A stretch of 22,370 nt of DNA from the IMG/VR virus record IMGVR_UViG_3300027777_000169, positions 1 through 22,370 of that record; one strand, given 5' to 3'. The DNA comes from a virus. Made by a program: the position numbers and the translations under genes. The notes beneath the pieces were generated by a model. That model had not been told where the DNA came from and did not search any database. It saw nothing but the letters and a program-made list of their open reading frames with translations. This document shows, piece by piece, positions 13,865 to 21,567 of the stretch; positions within the stretch are counted from its first letter, which is position 1, and every line of letters begins with the position of its first letter.

Positions 13865-16756
13865 TTATATACCGGATAGTCTTTTAATAATATCTAGCTC
13901 GTTTTCTTTTACCGACTCATTATCGCTAGCATACTTCTGATTTAATTCTTCAGCAGCTTCTTCAGCAGCTTCTCTGTCTTTTTTAACTTCTGCCACAGAT
14001 GTGTGTAGGAAGTTGGCTAATTCAAGATCACTCATTTGTGTAACAGTGGGTCCACCGTCCACGCTCTCCGCGGTAAAATCAAAATCTTCCAATTGTAGGC
14101 CCGCTAGTTCTATGGCGTCTTTAAGTGTATATTCCTTGTCAGCCACTTTAAACTTGTCGCCGGGTTTCATACCAGCTGCTTTGGCTTTTTGCACTGCCTG
14201 GGCAAACTCGTTGCCTTCGGTTTTGGTGCCTTGTTTATTTTTTTCGTCTCTGTATTGTTTTGATATGACTGTGTATTCTTGTGGAGTCAGTTGGTGCACT
14301 TCTTTGTTGTGGGTGTTTTTTAACCAATCACGAAATCTATACTCATCATCGATGCTGTCCTGTGTCTCTTCTTGAACTGTTTCTAACAATCCCATGCTAT
14401 CTAATCTATCCATAAGCCATGTTTCTGGATCACCTTGTCTAGCTTTGACAACTTCATACGGCATTTCTCCATTGCTCATGTAATAAGAAAACAATTCACT
14501 GTATAAATTGTCATGATTCATCAGCTCATCGCCCGCTTTGACTCTGTCAAAATCTGCTTTGTGTTTGTTTAATATTTGTTGCACTTCTTCTTTTTCTCCG
14601 TGTCCTATGCCTGCCATGGTCATGTCCGAAGTGTCCACTGCCGGTGCTTCCTGCATTGCATCCGCTCCTCTTTCTGCATAATCTTGCTGTACCCAATCAT
14701 TGAAGTCCATATCAACCATTAATTTTTCCATCTGCTCTCCAGACAACTCCGTGCCATCTGTAAATCGAGCATCTTGTAAATCGTACACATTATCACTGGC
14801 ATCTTGCATCTCGTATTCCACAGTGTTTAGGTCCACTTGTTTGCCATCGATCATGATAGGTCTGCCAGGTGCTTCCGCTACTGATTCTTGACCTGCCATG
14901 GCCGGTTCTGTTTGTTTTTCTGGCTCTTTCTCTGCTCTTTGATCCGCAGCAGATGCAGCGTCTTGCAGTGCTGTGATCTGTTCTGGTGTGTAATAATTTT
15001 GTATGTTGGGACTCTTTAATAGGGTGTTCATGATATAATCCTTAACAGTCTCACAAGCACAGGCATCTGGTCCTTCTTGGTCTGCTAGTTCGCCTAACTG
15101 ATCAAATAACTCATCATCACCAAATCCTAAACTCTGTAACACTGATACAGCATTGACTGCTTCGTTGCCCACTGGAAAATGTTTACTCATTACATCTTTT
15201 AATTTACTAAAATGTTCACCAGCATGATCTTCGTCTGGTAAAGAATGAATACCTTCATTCACTTTAGATTCTGTTCTATTTGCCCATTTTTCAAATTCTT
15301 CACTTTCGCCTTTGGCTTTGCCTTGACGATCTTTTTTAGGAGCAAACTTGCTGGGGTCTTGTCTTATCTCATCAGCGTATGCTGGATCTTGTTGCATTTT
15401 TTTATAATCATCAATGTATCTTTTTGCCAACTGTATTGCAATTTTTTTATTTCTTGTGTAATTCTCATTGGGTTTGAAGAATGGTGCTCCTTCGTTGCCC
15501 ATGTCATCGGCTACCTGGCTAGCAAAGTTAGCAATTCTGTCTTCTTCGTCGTTTCTAGTTAACATTCTTGATGCAATGTCTGATAGAATAGAACTCAACA
15601 TAGTATTCTTATTTGTAAATTTTGTTATCTTTAACATCTTGTCAGCAGCAGGGTCTACTCTTAATACTAATTTTTTTTCTGGGTTAGCAAGGAATGATTG
15701 CACCATTGCTGAATGATCCACAGGTGTTGGCATTTCACCATCTTTGTCATTGTATTCTTTCATAATAGAATGAATCAATGGTAGGGCCGATTCTACTTTA
15801 TCATCAAGATGTTTTAATGTAAATTTTTCTCTTAGACTATTTCTGGTGGCATCATCTAATTCAGCGATAGTAGTAGGTTGAAAACTTTCTTTGGCGTTCA
15901 TATAGTGTGCTTGCTTGCTTAAATTTTTTACATAATTTCTCATGCTCTCTAATTTAAGTTTACTCTTGTTTATAATATCACCTACTGAGTTGTTTAACTG
16001 ATCTTTGTTAGTAGCATATCGAGCAAAACTATTAAGTTGAGCAATCTGTTCACTCATTTTAATAATATGTTTGCCAAACTCGTCATGCGGTACGCCACTA
16101 TTAGCCACATGTCGGGCCATTGCTCTTGCACCTGCTAAATGTTTTAATGGGTACTTAAATCTTTCGCCTTGCTCATTCTCAATATATAGACTATTAATCT
16201 GTCTGCTGCGAGATCCTGGTACGTTCTCGTCCACGGGTTTTGCATGTCTGATTATTAATTTTGTTTTGTCTAGATTTTCATAAGAAGATTTTTTAGTTCC
16301 AGTTAAACTCTCTGCTACTGGAATACCTGCTAGTTGTGTAATTCTGTTTAATTCTTCTGACATACTGTCTGTATTTACCGTTTTGTTTGTATCTGCAAGA
16401 TTCTTAAAATCCTGCTGCGTAAGGTTGCTTTTTGTAATGTCTCTTACATCAAAACTTACCTGGTGTTCTACTGCAAAATCCTTTAATTCCTTAAGGAATG
16501 AATACCATTCTGCTCTAGATGTGTCATCAATTTTCTCCACTAAACCTTGGTTATAGAACACTTTCATGCTCTCTCCGTCTGCTATGCTGATGCTTACTCT
16601 ACCAAAATTATCTGTATTTTCGCTGAATTCAAAATCAAAAAATACTGCTGATTTTGGATCGGCTGTTACGTTGCCTTCGCTGTCTCCTAGTTGTATATTA
16701 GAGAACTTGCTGCGTATTTTATTGAATAAATCCTGTGATGTTTTGGGCTTAATCAT
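13865..16756 (-). CDS. Large modular virion or prohead-core candidate protein
   Basis: This 963-residue, acidic, largely helical protein has no enzyme motif I can name. The N-terminal domain (about 1-125) is followed by EELNRITQLAGIPVAES (134-150). There are Glu/Gln-rich linkers (about 590-720), a DACACE cysteine pair, a late EFAQAVQKAKAAGMKPGDKF module with KEYTLKD, and a C-terminus ENELDIIKRLSGI (951-963). LAG-type and EFAxAxxxAKAAG-type motifs recur, from memory, in structural proteins of marine T4-like phages. It follows gp17 in the late block with ten bases between the genes, and its ATG lies just after a box one base from the T4 late consensus. A structural or assembly role is inferred; no homology search was possible. 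Confidence 0.6.
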   Translation of the reverse strand: MIKPKTSQDLFNKIRSKFSNIQLGDSEGNVTADPKSAVFFDFEFSENTDNFGRVSISIADGESMKVFYNQGLVEKIDDTSRAEWYSFLKELKDFAVEHQVSFDVRDITKSNLTQQDFKNLADTNKTVNTDSMSEELNRITQLAGIPVAESLTGTKKSSYENLDKTKLIIRHAKPVDENVPGSRSRQINSLYIENEQGERFKYPLKHLAGARAMARHVANSGVPHDEFGKHIIKMSEQIAQLNSFARYATNKDQLNNSVGDIINKSKLKLESMRNYVKNLSKQAHYMNAKESFQPTTIAELDDATRNSLREKFTLKHLDDKVESALPLIHSIMKEYNDKDGEMPTPVDHSAMVQSFLANPEKKLVLRVDPAADKMLKITKFTNKNTMLSSILSDIASRMLTRNDEEDRIANFASQVADDMGNEGAPFFKPNENYTRNKKIAIQLAKRYIDDYKKMQQDPAYADEIRQDPSKFAPKKDRQGKAKGESEEFEKWANRTESKVNEGIHSLPDEDHAGEHFSKLKDVMSKHFPVGNEAVNAVSVLQSLGFGDDELFDQLGELADQEGPDACACETVKDYIMNTLLKSPNIQNYYTPEQITALQDAASAADQRAEKEPEKQTEPAMAGQESVAEAPGRPIMIDGKQVDLNTVEYEMQDASDNVYDLQDARFTDGTELSGEQMEKLMVDMDFNDWVQQDYAERGADAMQEAPAVDTSDMTMAGIGHGEKEEVQQILNKHKADFDRVKAGDELMNHDNLYSELFSYYMSNGEMPYEVVKARQGDPETWLMDRLDSMGLLETVQEETQDSIDDEYRFRDWLKNTHNKEVHQLTPQEYTVISKQYRDEKNKQGTKTEGNEFAQAVQKAKAAGMKPGDKFKVADKEYTLKDAIELAGLQLEDFDFTAESVDGGPTVTQMSDLELANFLHTSVAEVKKDREAAEEAAEELNQKYASDNESVKENELDIIKRLSGI

Positions 16757-16760
16757 ACTG

Positions 16761-16768
16761 TATTTATT
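16761..16768 (-). promoter_or_regulatory. Candidate late promoter box before the 963-residue gene
   Basis: AATAAATA on the minus strand is one base from TATAAATA and lies four bases before the ATG at 16756, directly at the gp17 stop. No Shine-Dalgarno sequence is present. If it is a promoter, the message would be leaderless or nearly so. Confidence 0.4.
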
Positions 16769-18362
16769 ACGTACCTAGGTTAGCAAAGATAGGCATTGGT
16801 ACTGTCCATTCGGTGGTTCTATCAGTCCATCTTTCAAATATTTTAGGGTCAAATGTGGCTAACACCTGCATCATACGAGTCATTAATAAACAAGCACTCA
16901 CTAGGTCATCGTGTTGTCCTGGCTTGCCTTTGAATGATATGCCAGATGCCACAAAGTCTTTTAACTCCGATATCAACGGTTTGCTATTAATTTTCATTTT
17001 GCCTGCTTCTACTAACTCTTTAAATTTGGTACAGGCTGCTATTTTATGTTTAGCAGTGGTGTTAAATCCTCTTCGGAATTTTCTACGATGTCCTTTTCTG
17101 ATGGGTTCACTTACAAACTGTCCGTGAATATTCTCTTCTCCTATGTCCATGACTCTTAATAACACTGCTTCACCTAATGTGTTATTCTCCATACTGTAAT
17201 ATATTGCGGGAGTCTCTGTGGGATTTTTTTCTACGATTGAATCATAGATGTGTTTGGTTATGCCTTGTAATATTCTAATCTGTTGATTGGCAGGTGTGGT
17301 GTTGTTATGCCATTCTCCCACTTGTTCAAAACTTGGCAATTCAAATATCTGTATAGCTGCAAAGTCTCCTCCTGTGCCCAAACTAGGATCCAGTGCTACC
17401 ATATAGGCATTGCCTGGTATGGGTGTTTTCCACCAACGTACTTGCCCCATATTCAATATAGGATCTTTGCCTTCTAACTCCATTAACTTTATACTAGAAA
17501 TTAATGTTTCATCGAAAATTAAGAATTCGCACTCATGCTCTCTACGGAATCGTTCTTCTCCAATTCGACTTCTCTCTTGTTCGGCCCATTTCTCATCTCG
17601 ATCTGGGTGTTCTGACCAGTGAGCTCTCATAGCATAGAAACCATTAGTTCCTACTGTGGTGTCGTTGCCGTACTCATCATATCTCTTGCAGGCTTCTTTC
17701 CAAATTAATGCAAATTGATCTTCATCTGAGTTTGGCGTGGAAGTAATTAAACATTTACCTCCTGTACTCAATGTAGGAGATAGAGAAGTCCAAAACTCTT
17801 TGGCTTTCTCGGGCGGTTGAACGAATGCAAACTCATCGCAATATATTAAAGAAAGGGACATACCTCTACCTGTGTTCTCTGTGGTAGTGGTTGCCATAAT
17901 TTTAGAACCATTATCAAATTCTATAGAATTTCTATTGTATTGTGTAACTCCTGCTTTGATCCATGACGGTAACATTTCATAAGCATATCTTACCCTGCTC
18001 ATAATATCTGATGCTCCTTGATATTTGTGTGCTGCAATTAGTATCTGCGAATCGGGTTTGAACATAGCATACCATAATAGATAACCCGAAGCACACGTGG
18101 TCTTACCTGTTTGTCGTGGTAACATAGCAATAGAAAATCGGTGACTATTGTAACTCTCGATCAATCTTTCTTGATAAGGAAATGGAGCAAATGCCATTTC
18201 TCCTTTGGTCGGATGTTGTATCCTCATGAATTCTTTCATGAAATAAAGAGGCCCTGTTTTAGGATCCATGCACTGCTCTAATTTTAATACTTGCTCGGTA
18301 GTATATTTGTGCTTTTTATGTGCTTTTTTTATCTGATCACTGTCTAATGATATGTATGCCAT
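16767..18362 (-). CDS. gp17: Large terminase subunit gp17 (packaging ATPase and nuclease)
   Basis: This 531-residue protein has both terminase domains. The ATPase carries PRQTGKTT (82-89) as Walker A, LIYCDE (172-177) as Walker B with catalytic Glu, and TSTPNS (207-212) as the coupling motif. The C-terminal RNase H-like nuclease shows ALDPSLGTGGDF with Asp325, SMENNTLG with Glu392, and QHDDLVSA with Asp485/486. It docks on the portal, pumps DNA into the prohead and cuts the concatemer. T4 gp17 is 610 residues; this shorter form lacks the long T4 N-terminal tail. No Shine-Dalgarno sequence precedes the ATG, but a TTAAATA box lies six bases upstream. A 94-base gap with no other recognisable element separates it from the next gene upstream. 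Confidence 0.96.
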   Translation of the reverse strand: MAYISLDSDQIKKAHKKHKYTTEQVLKLEQCMDPKTGPLYFMKEFMRIQHPTKGEMAFAPFPYQERLIESYNSHRFSIAMLPRQTGKTTCASGYLLWYAMFKPDSQILIAAHKYQGASDIMSRVRYAYEMLPSWIKAGVTQYNRNSIEFDNGSKIMATTTTENTGRGMSLSLIYCDEFAFVQPPEKAKEFWTSLSPTLSTGGKCLITSTPNSDEDQFALIWKEACKRYDEYGNDTTVGTNGFYAMRAHWSEHPDRDEKWAEQERSRIGEERFRREHECEFLIFDETLISSIKLMELEGKDPILNMGQVRWWKTPIPGNAYMVALDPSLGTGGDFAAIQIFELPSFEQVGEWHNNTTPANQQIRILQGITKHIYDSIVEKNPTETPAIYYSMENNTLGEAVLLRVMDIGEENIHGQFVSEPIRKGHRRKFRRGFNTTAKHKIAACTKFKELVEAGKMKINSKPLISELKDFVASGISFKGKPGQHDDLVSACLLMTRMMQVLATFDPKIFERWTDRTTEWTVPMPIFANLGT

Positions 18363-18368
18363 GACTAT

Positions 18369-18376
18369 TATTTAAG
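18369..18376 (-). promoter_or_regulatory. Candidate late promoter box before gp17
   Basis: CTTAAATA on the minus strand matches six of eight positions of TATAAATA, six bases before the gp17 ATG. The rest of the 18363-18456 gap shows nothing convincing. Confidence 0.28.
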
Positions 18377-18456
18377 TGTAAAACAAAGACATGCTCGTAT
18401 ATAGATAATGGATGTTTGGTAAAATTAACCTGTTGTTATTAACTTTACAAGTATTT

Positions 18457-19599
18457 TTACTTTTTTTCTTTATCTTTAAAGGCCTTTTTCATTGGCTCTG
18501 TTTTGTTGCCATCTTTATCCACATCTAAGAAGTCTGGTTTAGCTTTACTAGCTTCTTGATATGTTTGTTTGAAACTTTCGTATTGTGCTCTTAGACTGTT
18601 TGACAATTGTTCTTCTGTAATTTCACCTTCTCCAATATTCACTGCCGGAGCAGACATTTTACCAAGTTTGCCCATAGCTAATGGATTGTCAGCGATGTTG
18701 TTTGGATTGGCTTGAATTTTTTGTTTATTGATTCCGCCGGAATTAGAGTTAACCAAATCGTCCACTGATTGAATTTTTTCATTTGGAGTATTGGCATAAT
18801 CTTCATCGGCTTGTACTTCTGGTTGATTTAACATACTTTGGTCAACAGTTTTAACACCTGCTAATTGTAATAATCTCATCATCATAGATGCTTCTGCTGG
18901 ATTGTCTGTGGCAATAATAACCGATTCGTTTGTTTTAGTTTTTTTATCTTGTATAGCTTTTTTCATAGGTTCCTTTGTGTTGCCATCTTTGTCAAAATCT
19001 AAGAAGTCTGGTTTTGCTTTGCCTGCTTCTTGCACTGCTTCATTTTCTTTTTCTTCTTTGTGTACTTTATCCCACACATGAGCTTGTGATTGTCCGTGTT
19101 TCTTAATAAATGCTTCTCTGGTCATATCCACAGCATCTGATTCCATGTCCATTAACCACCCCTTAACTTGTCCTTCTTCCATTTCATCTACCCCGGCTGC
19201 CTTCATGAATTTTGCATGATCGAAGCGTGGATTGGAATGTTGGAATATGGCTGAGTGATGTTTAGCATATTCTGCACGTTTTTTTGGATCTTCAATTTGT
19301 TTTAATGTATCAGCAACATGTTGAAAATGTTTCTTTGTCATGGTTTCGTCCATTTCGTCTTCGTTCTTTTCAACACCTTTGGCAATGTCATGCGCTTTAG
19401 TGATTGTAGATTTTTTAAGAGGGGGGGTATCTCCTGTGCTCTTCATAGCAGCCGCCATTCCGATTGCATATGGATTTTTTGCTTTTTCAGCAACTGCACC
19501 GTTGGTTCTCTCAACGTTTGATATTGCATCTCCAACATTAAGGTTTGGATTATTTTCTTGAATTTGTTTAAGTCTTGTTAAGATGTCGATCATGTGCAT
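18457..19599 (-). CDS. Modular virion-associated candidate with repeated DKDGN segments
   Basis: This 380-residue, charged, mostly helical protein is built from short modules. Residues about 87-138 contain TKKHFQHVADTLKQIEDP, ending in NPRFDHAKFMKAAGV. GWLMDMESDAVDMTREAF with KKHG (147-169) follows. A KAKPDFLD block with DKDGN and EPMKKA occurs at 193-221 and again at 351-379. MMRLLQLAGVKTVD lies at 240-253. I know these modules, from memory, only from marine T4-like phage proteins of unknown or structural role. The DxDxDGN loop looks like a calcium-binding start but lacks the usual Glu at position 12. The first ATG is chosen because AAGG lies nine bases upstream; a second ATG follows two codons later. 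The gene lies between gp17 and the leader-bearing 202-residue protein. Confidence 0.6.
   Translation of the reverse strand: MHMIDILTRLKQIQENNPNLNVGDAISNVERTNGAVAEKAKNPYAIGMAAAMKSTGDTPPLKKSTITKAHDIAKGVEKNEDEMDETMTKKHFQHVADTLKQIEDPKKRAEYAKHHSAIFQHSNPRFDHAKFMKAAGVDEMEEGQVKGWLMDMESDAVDMTREAFIKKHGQSQAHVWDKVHKEEKENEAVQEAGKAKPDFLDFDKDGNTKEPMKKAIQDKKTKTNESVIIATDNPAEASMMMRLLQLAGVKTVDQSMLNQPEVQADEDYANTPNEKIQSVDDLVNSNSGGINKQKIQANPNNIADNPLAMGKLGKMSAPAVNIGEGEITEEQLSNSLRAQYESFKQTYQEASKAKPDFLDVDKDGNKTEPMKKAFKDKEKK
18463..18549 (-). repeat. DKDGN segment, copy 2 (C-terminal)
   Basis: Codons 351-379 of the 380-residue protein repeat codons 193-221. The pair is also visible at DNA level, with shared runs such as AAGAAGTCTGGTTT on the plus strand, though third positions have drifted. 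The repeat reads SKAKPDFLDVDKDGN and then EPMKKAF. Confidence 0.8.
18937..19023 (-). repeat. DKDGN segment, copy 1 (internal)
   Basis: Codons 193-221 read GKAKPDFLDFDKDGN followed by EPMKKAI, matching the C-terminal copy at most positions. The two copies bracket a 130-residue stretch that contains the LAG motif, so the C-terminal third may be a duplicated-and-filled module. Confidence 0.8.
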
Positions 19600-19605
19600 A
19601 AGTTA

Positions 19606-20214
19606 TTACCTTTTGATTGGATCTGGATTACCTTTTAAAGGTTTAAGAGCCGATCCTGTATTTTTTTTATCGCCTTCGTTTTTTTGTACTTCCTGCTCCA
19701 CCTTGGGTTTAGCAGCAAATTCTGTTTTTTCTTTTCTTGCCTTTAATAATTCTTTTAATAAACTTTGATTGGCTTTGTCTCCATACACTTCGTCAGCTTT
19801 TACTTTTGGAGCATCTTTGTATTCTACGTCTTGTAACATTGATTTAAATTCTGAAGTTTCTTTAGTTTTCATTTCTTCTTGATATTGTTCTGTGGGCTCC
19901 CCAGGTCTTCTCACGACAATCATGGGAAATTGTAATCTCATCGAGTCAGCAATGTATGAATGCATTTCAAATACCGATGCTGGATACAGTGTTTTTAATT
20001 CAAATATAGTTACTGCAGTATTTTTTAAATTTGGAAAATCTAATGGCACTTCCTGTATAGGAGTTTTTTTGCCTTTTGACAATGATTTGACTTCATATTT
20101 TTTTAGTGCTGTTTCTAATCTAGCTGCAAAATCTTCACTTAAATCGCCGGCTACTTTAATTCTGTAGTCGTATTCTTTAGTGGATTCTGTTAGATATTGT
20201 TTAAAGTCTGTCAT
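19606..20214 (-). CDS. Probable internal head/virion protein with a capsid-targeting-like leader
   Basis: This 202-residue protein begins MTDFKQYLTES, very like the capsid-targeting leaders of T4 internal proteins (pattern Mxx[FY]xxF[IL]xE). Leu-Thr-Glu fits the L/I-x-E site of the T4 prohead protease gp21, so cleavage after Glu10 is expected. Residues 16-70 (YDYRIKVAG; KKYEVKS; TPIQEVPLDFPN) form a compact domain that I recall being conserved in marine T4-like phages without known function. The last 80 residues are Lys/Glu-rich and probably disordered. No Shine-Dalgarno sequence precedes the ATG; a CTAAATA box overlaps the gp16 stop. The next gene starts six bases after its stop. Confidence 0.6.
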   Translation of the reverse strand: MTDFKQYLTESTKEYDYRIKVAGDLSEDFAARLETALKKYEVKSLSKGKKTPIQEVPLDFPNLKNTAVTIFELKTLYPASVFEMHSYIADSMRLQFPMIVVRRPGEPTEQYQEEMKTKETSEFKSMLQDVEYKDAPKVKADEVYGDKANQSLLKELLKARKEKTEFAAKPKVEQEVQKNEGDKKNTGSALKPLKGNPDPIKR

Positions 20215-20221
20215 AATGCAG

Positions 20222-20229
20222 TATTTAGT
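20222..20229 (-). promoter_or_regulatory. Candidate late promoter box overlapping the gp16 stop
   Basis: ACTAAATA on the minus strand contains the TAA stop of the gp16-like gene and matches six of eight late-consensus positions, seven bases before the next ATG (20214). Confidence 0.28.
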
Positions 20230-20746
20230 CTTTCTTGAGTAGTTTCTTCATTAACTCGTTACGGTCGCTAATGATCATGCCTTCGCTTTCAACCGGTTCG
20301 CTGCCGTCTTCTGACCCATCTTTGTCTATTTTTAACTTCTTAAGTTGTAGTTCTACTATTTTTAATTTTTTATCAATTTTTTGTGATTTTGCGTCTATAG
20401 CATTGCGTAACATGGAGCTAGCCACTTCAAAAATACGTCCCGAGTATCTGCTATCTACGTTCATGCCCAGATCCATTAAATTTTTATAGCTCTCTTCTGC
20501 TTCCATGGCCAGTTTATCTAACTCTAGATCACTCAAATCTCCCAATCCTTTGACCTGGGGCAGAGATGCTGCTATCTTGTCAAATTCTTGATATGTTTTT
20601 TCCAGTGCTTTGGCAGTTTGCGGATCTACATTTTTGGGTATGGTGGGTTTGTCTTTGTCGTCTCGAGATTTTTCTTTAGCATCCACTTGTGAGAATGCTT
20701 CTTTAACATTTGGTAAATTGAGTATCTCTTCTAATTTGCGTGTCAT
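20225..20746 (-). CDS. gp16: Small terminase subunit gp16-like
   Basis: This 173-residue protein is close in size to T4 gp16 (164). The centre (LAMEAEESYKNLMDLG, about 79-94; RIFEVASSMLRNAID, about 104-118) is a long helical pair ending in KIVELQLKKLK, the oligomerising coiled coil of T4-like small terminases. N- and C-termini are charged and probably flexible (KDGSEDGSEPVESEG). Gp16 rings recognise DNA and stimulate the gp17 ATPase. It is encoded in the same block as gp17, though two virion candidates intervene. Its ATG follows the gp4 stop by nine bases with a TAAATA box between. A different helical late protein remains possible, since sequence conservation in this family is weak. Confidence 0.68.
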   Translation of the reverse strand: MTRKLEEILNLPNVKEAFSQVDAKEKSRDDKDKPTIPKNVDPQTAKALEKTYQEFDKIAASLPQVKGLGDLSDLELDKLAMEAEESYKNLMDLGMNVDSRYSGRIFEVASSMLRNAIDAKSQKIDKKLKIVELQLKKLKIDKDGSEDGSEPVESEGMIISDRNELMKKLLKKD

Positions 20747-20752
20747 GTTGAA

Positions 20753-20760
20753 TATTTACT
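20753..20760 (-). promoter_or_regulatory. Candidate late promoter box overlapping the gp4 stop
   Basis: AGTAAATA on the minus strand contains the TAA stop of the gp4-like gene and ends six bases before the gp16 ATG. Six of eight positions fit TATAAATA. It is weak alone but follows the same pattern as at 20222 and 16761. Confidence 0.28.
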
Positions 20761-21190
20761 TGCGATTGCCTTGGTGGAATAATTGTTCTTCGCTCAGTAC
20801 CCGAAAAGTGATACGATTTTGTCGAGCATACGCAGTGGCAGCCTCCCATTTGGCCCTGTTAATAATCACCTGAGTTTGTCTCCCACGACTTTTACCAGCA
20901 CGTTCCATGGTGGTTTGATTCATGGGTTTAACTTCAATTAATTCGGCATGTTTGCCACCATTCTTATCCGCATATACTACGAAAAAATCTGGCACATAGA
21001 TAGTATATTTGCCTGTGATAGGATGACGATAGGGTATTTGTATAGCTTCGCTGGCCCATTGATAAACATTAGGATGCTCATCACATAGTCGCATGAATGA
21101 ATGTTCCCATCCACTCCTATATGTTGGAGATTTGGTCCCTACGTACTTGGCGGGATTCTTCATGGTAAATTTTCCCCTAGCAAATTTCAT
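20756..21190 (-). CDS. gp4: Head completion protein gp4-like, nuclease fold
   Basis: This 144-residue protein matches the T4 gp4 family in length and landmarks. KFTMKNPAKYVG (7-18), YRSGWEHSFM (24-33), WASEAIQIPY (45-54), YVPDFFV (65-71, Asp68) and LIEVKP (84-89, Glu86, Lys88) follow in order. The D...ExK arrangement is that of PD-(D/E)xK nucleases, as noted for this family. In T4 the protein acts at the neck of the filled head after packaging. The ATG shares a base with the stop of the 125-residue gene (TAATG), so translation is coupled. The call is by remembered family motifs rather than a search, but the motif order is distinctive. Confidence 0.75.
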   Translation of the reverse strand: MKFARGKFTMKNPAKYVGTKSPTYRSGWEHSFMRLCDEHPNVYQWASEAIQIPYRHPITGKYTIYVPDFFVVYADKNGGKHAELIEVKPMNQTTMERAGKSRGRQTQVIINRAKWEAATAYARQNRITFRVLSEEQLFHQGNRK

Positions 21191-21567
21191 TAGGCTATAA
21201 TGTTTCTTGAAATTATTTCTTTGCTATTTTTTGTATTCCTCACACCCAACCTACTGGTTTTAAATCTGTTGGCATTGAGAATTACAGTGATTAATTCACT
21301 CAATTGAGCTGGTGATGCTTTGGTTAGTAAATCTAATATTTGTGTCACAGGCACAGAGTCAATTTTAGCCTGTTGTAATATTACATAAGCAGTCTCTTCG
21401 GCTGGCTGTCTATCAAATCCTCTTTTAACAAAAAATCCCACAGCAGCATCATACTCATTGACATTGAATTGAAATGGTTCCACATATTGATCTGTTTTTA
21501 ATGTATCAATAGTTTTCTGTAATCTGTCTTTTTCTTTTTGTGGTAGATTGGTATAAAATTCCGCCAT
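21190..21567 (-). CDS. Conserved-looking virion-region protein of unknown function
   Basis: This 125-residue, helical, soluble protein has no membrane segment. The body reads EPFQFNVNEYDAAVGFF and KRGFDRQPAEETAYVILQQA, then a leucine-rich helix pair (TQILDLLTKA, QLSELITVIL) and a basic tail (KTSRLGVRN). I do not recognise a named family. It sits between a baseplate-like gene and gp4, with TAATG junctions at both ends, so it is very likely a late structural or assembly factor of the tail, neck or baseplate. T4 places baseplate gene 53 beside gene 4, but I cannot support that identity from the sequence. Confidence 0.7.
   Translation of the reverse strand: MAEFYTNLPQKEKDRLQKTIDTLKTDQYVEPFQFNVNEYDAAVGFFVKRGFDRQPAEETAYVILQQAKIDSVPVTQILDLLTKASPAQLSELITVILNANRFKTSRLGVRNTKNSKEIISRNIIA

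Noticed and set aside
18363-18456. Possible stem-loop with GTTAA/TTAAC arms upstream of gp17
   Set aside because: Pairing is four or five A/T-rich bases only and gives no stable structure.
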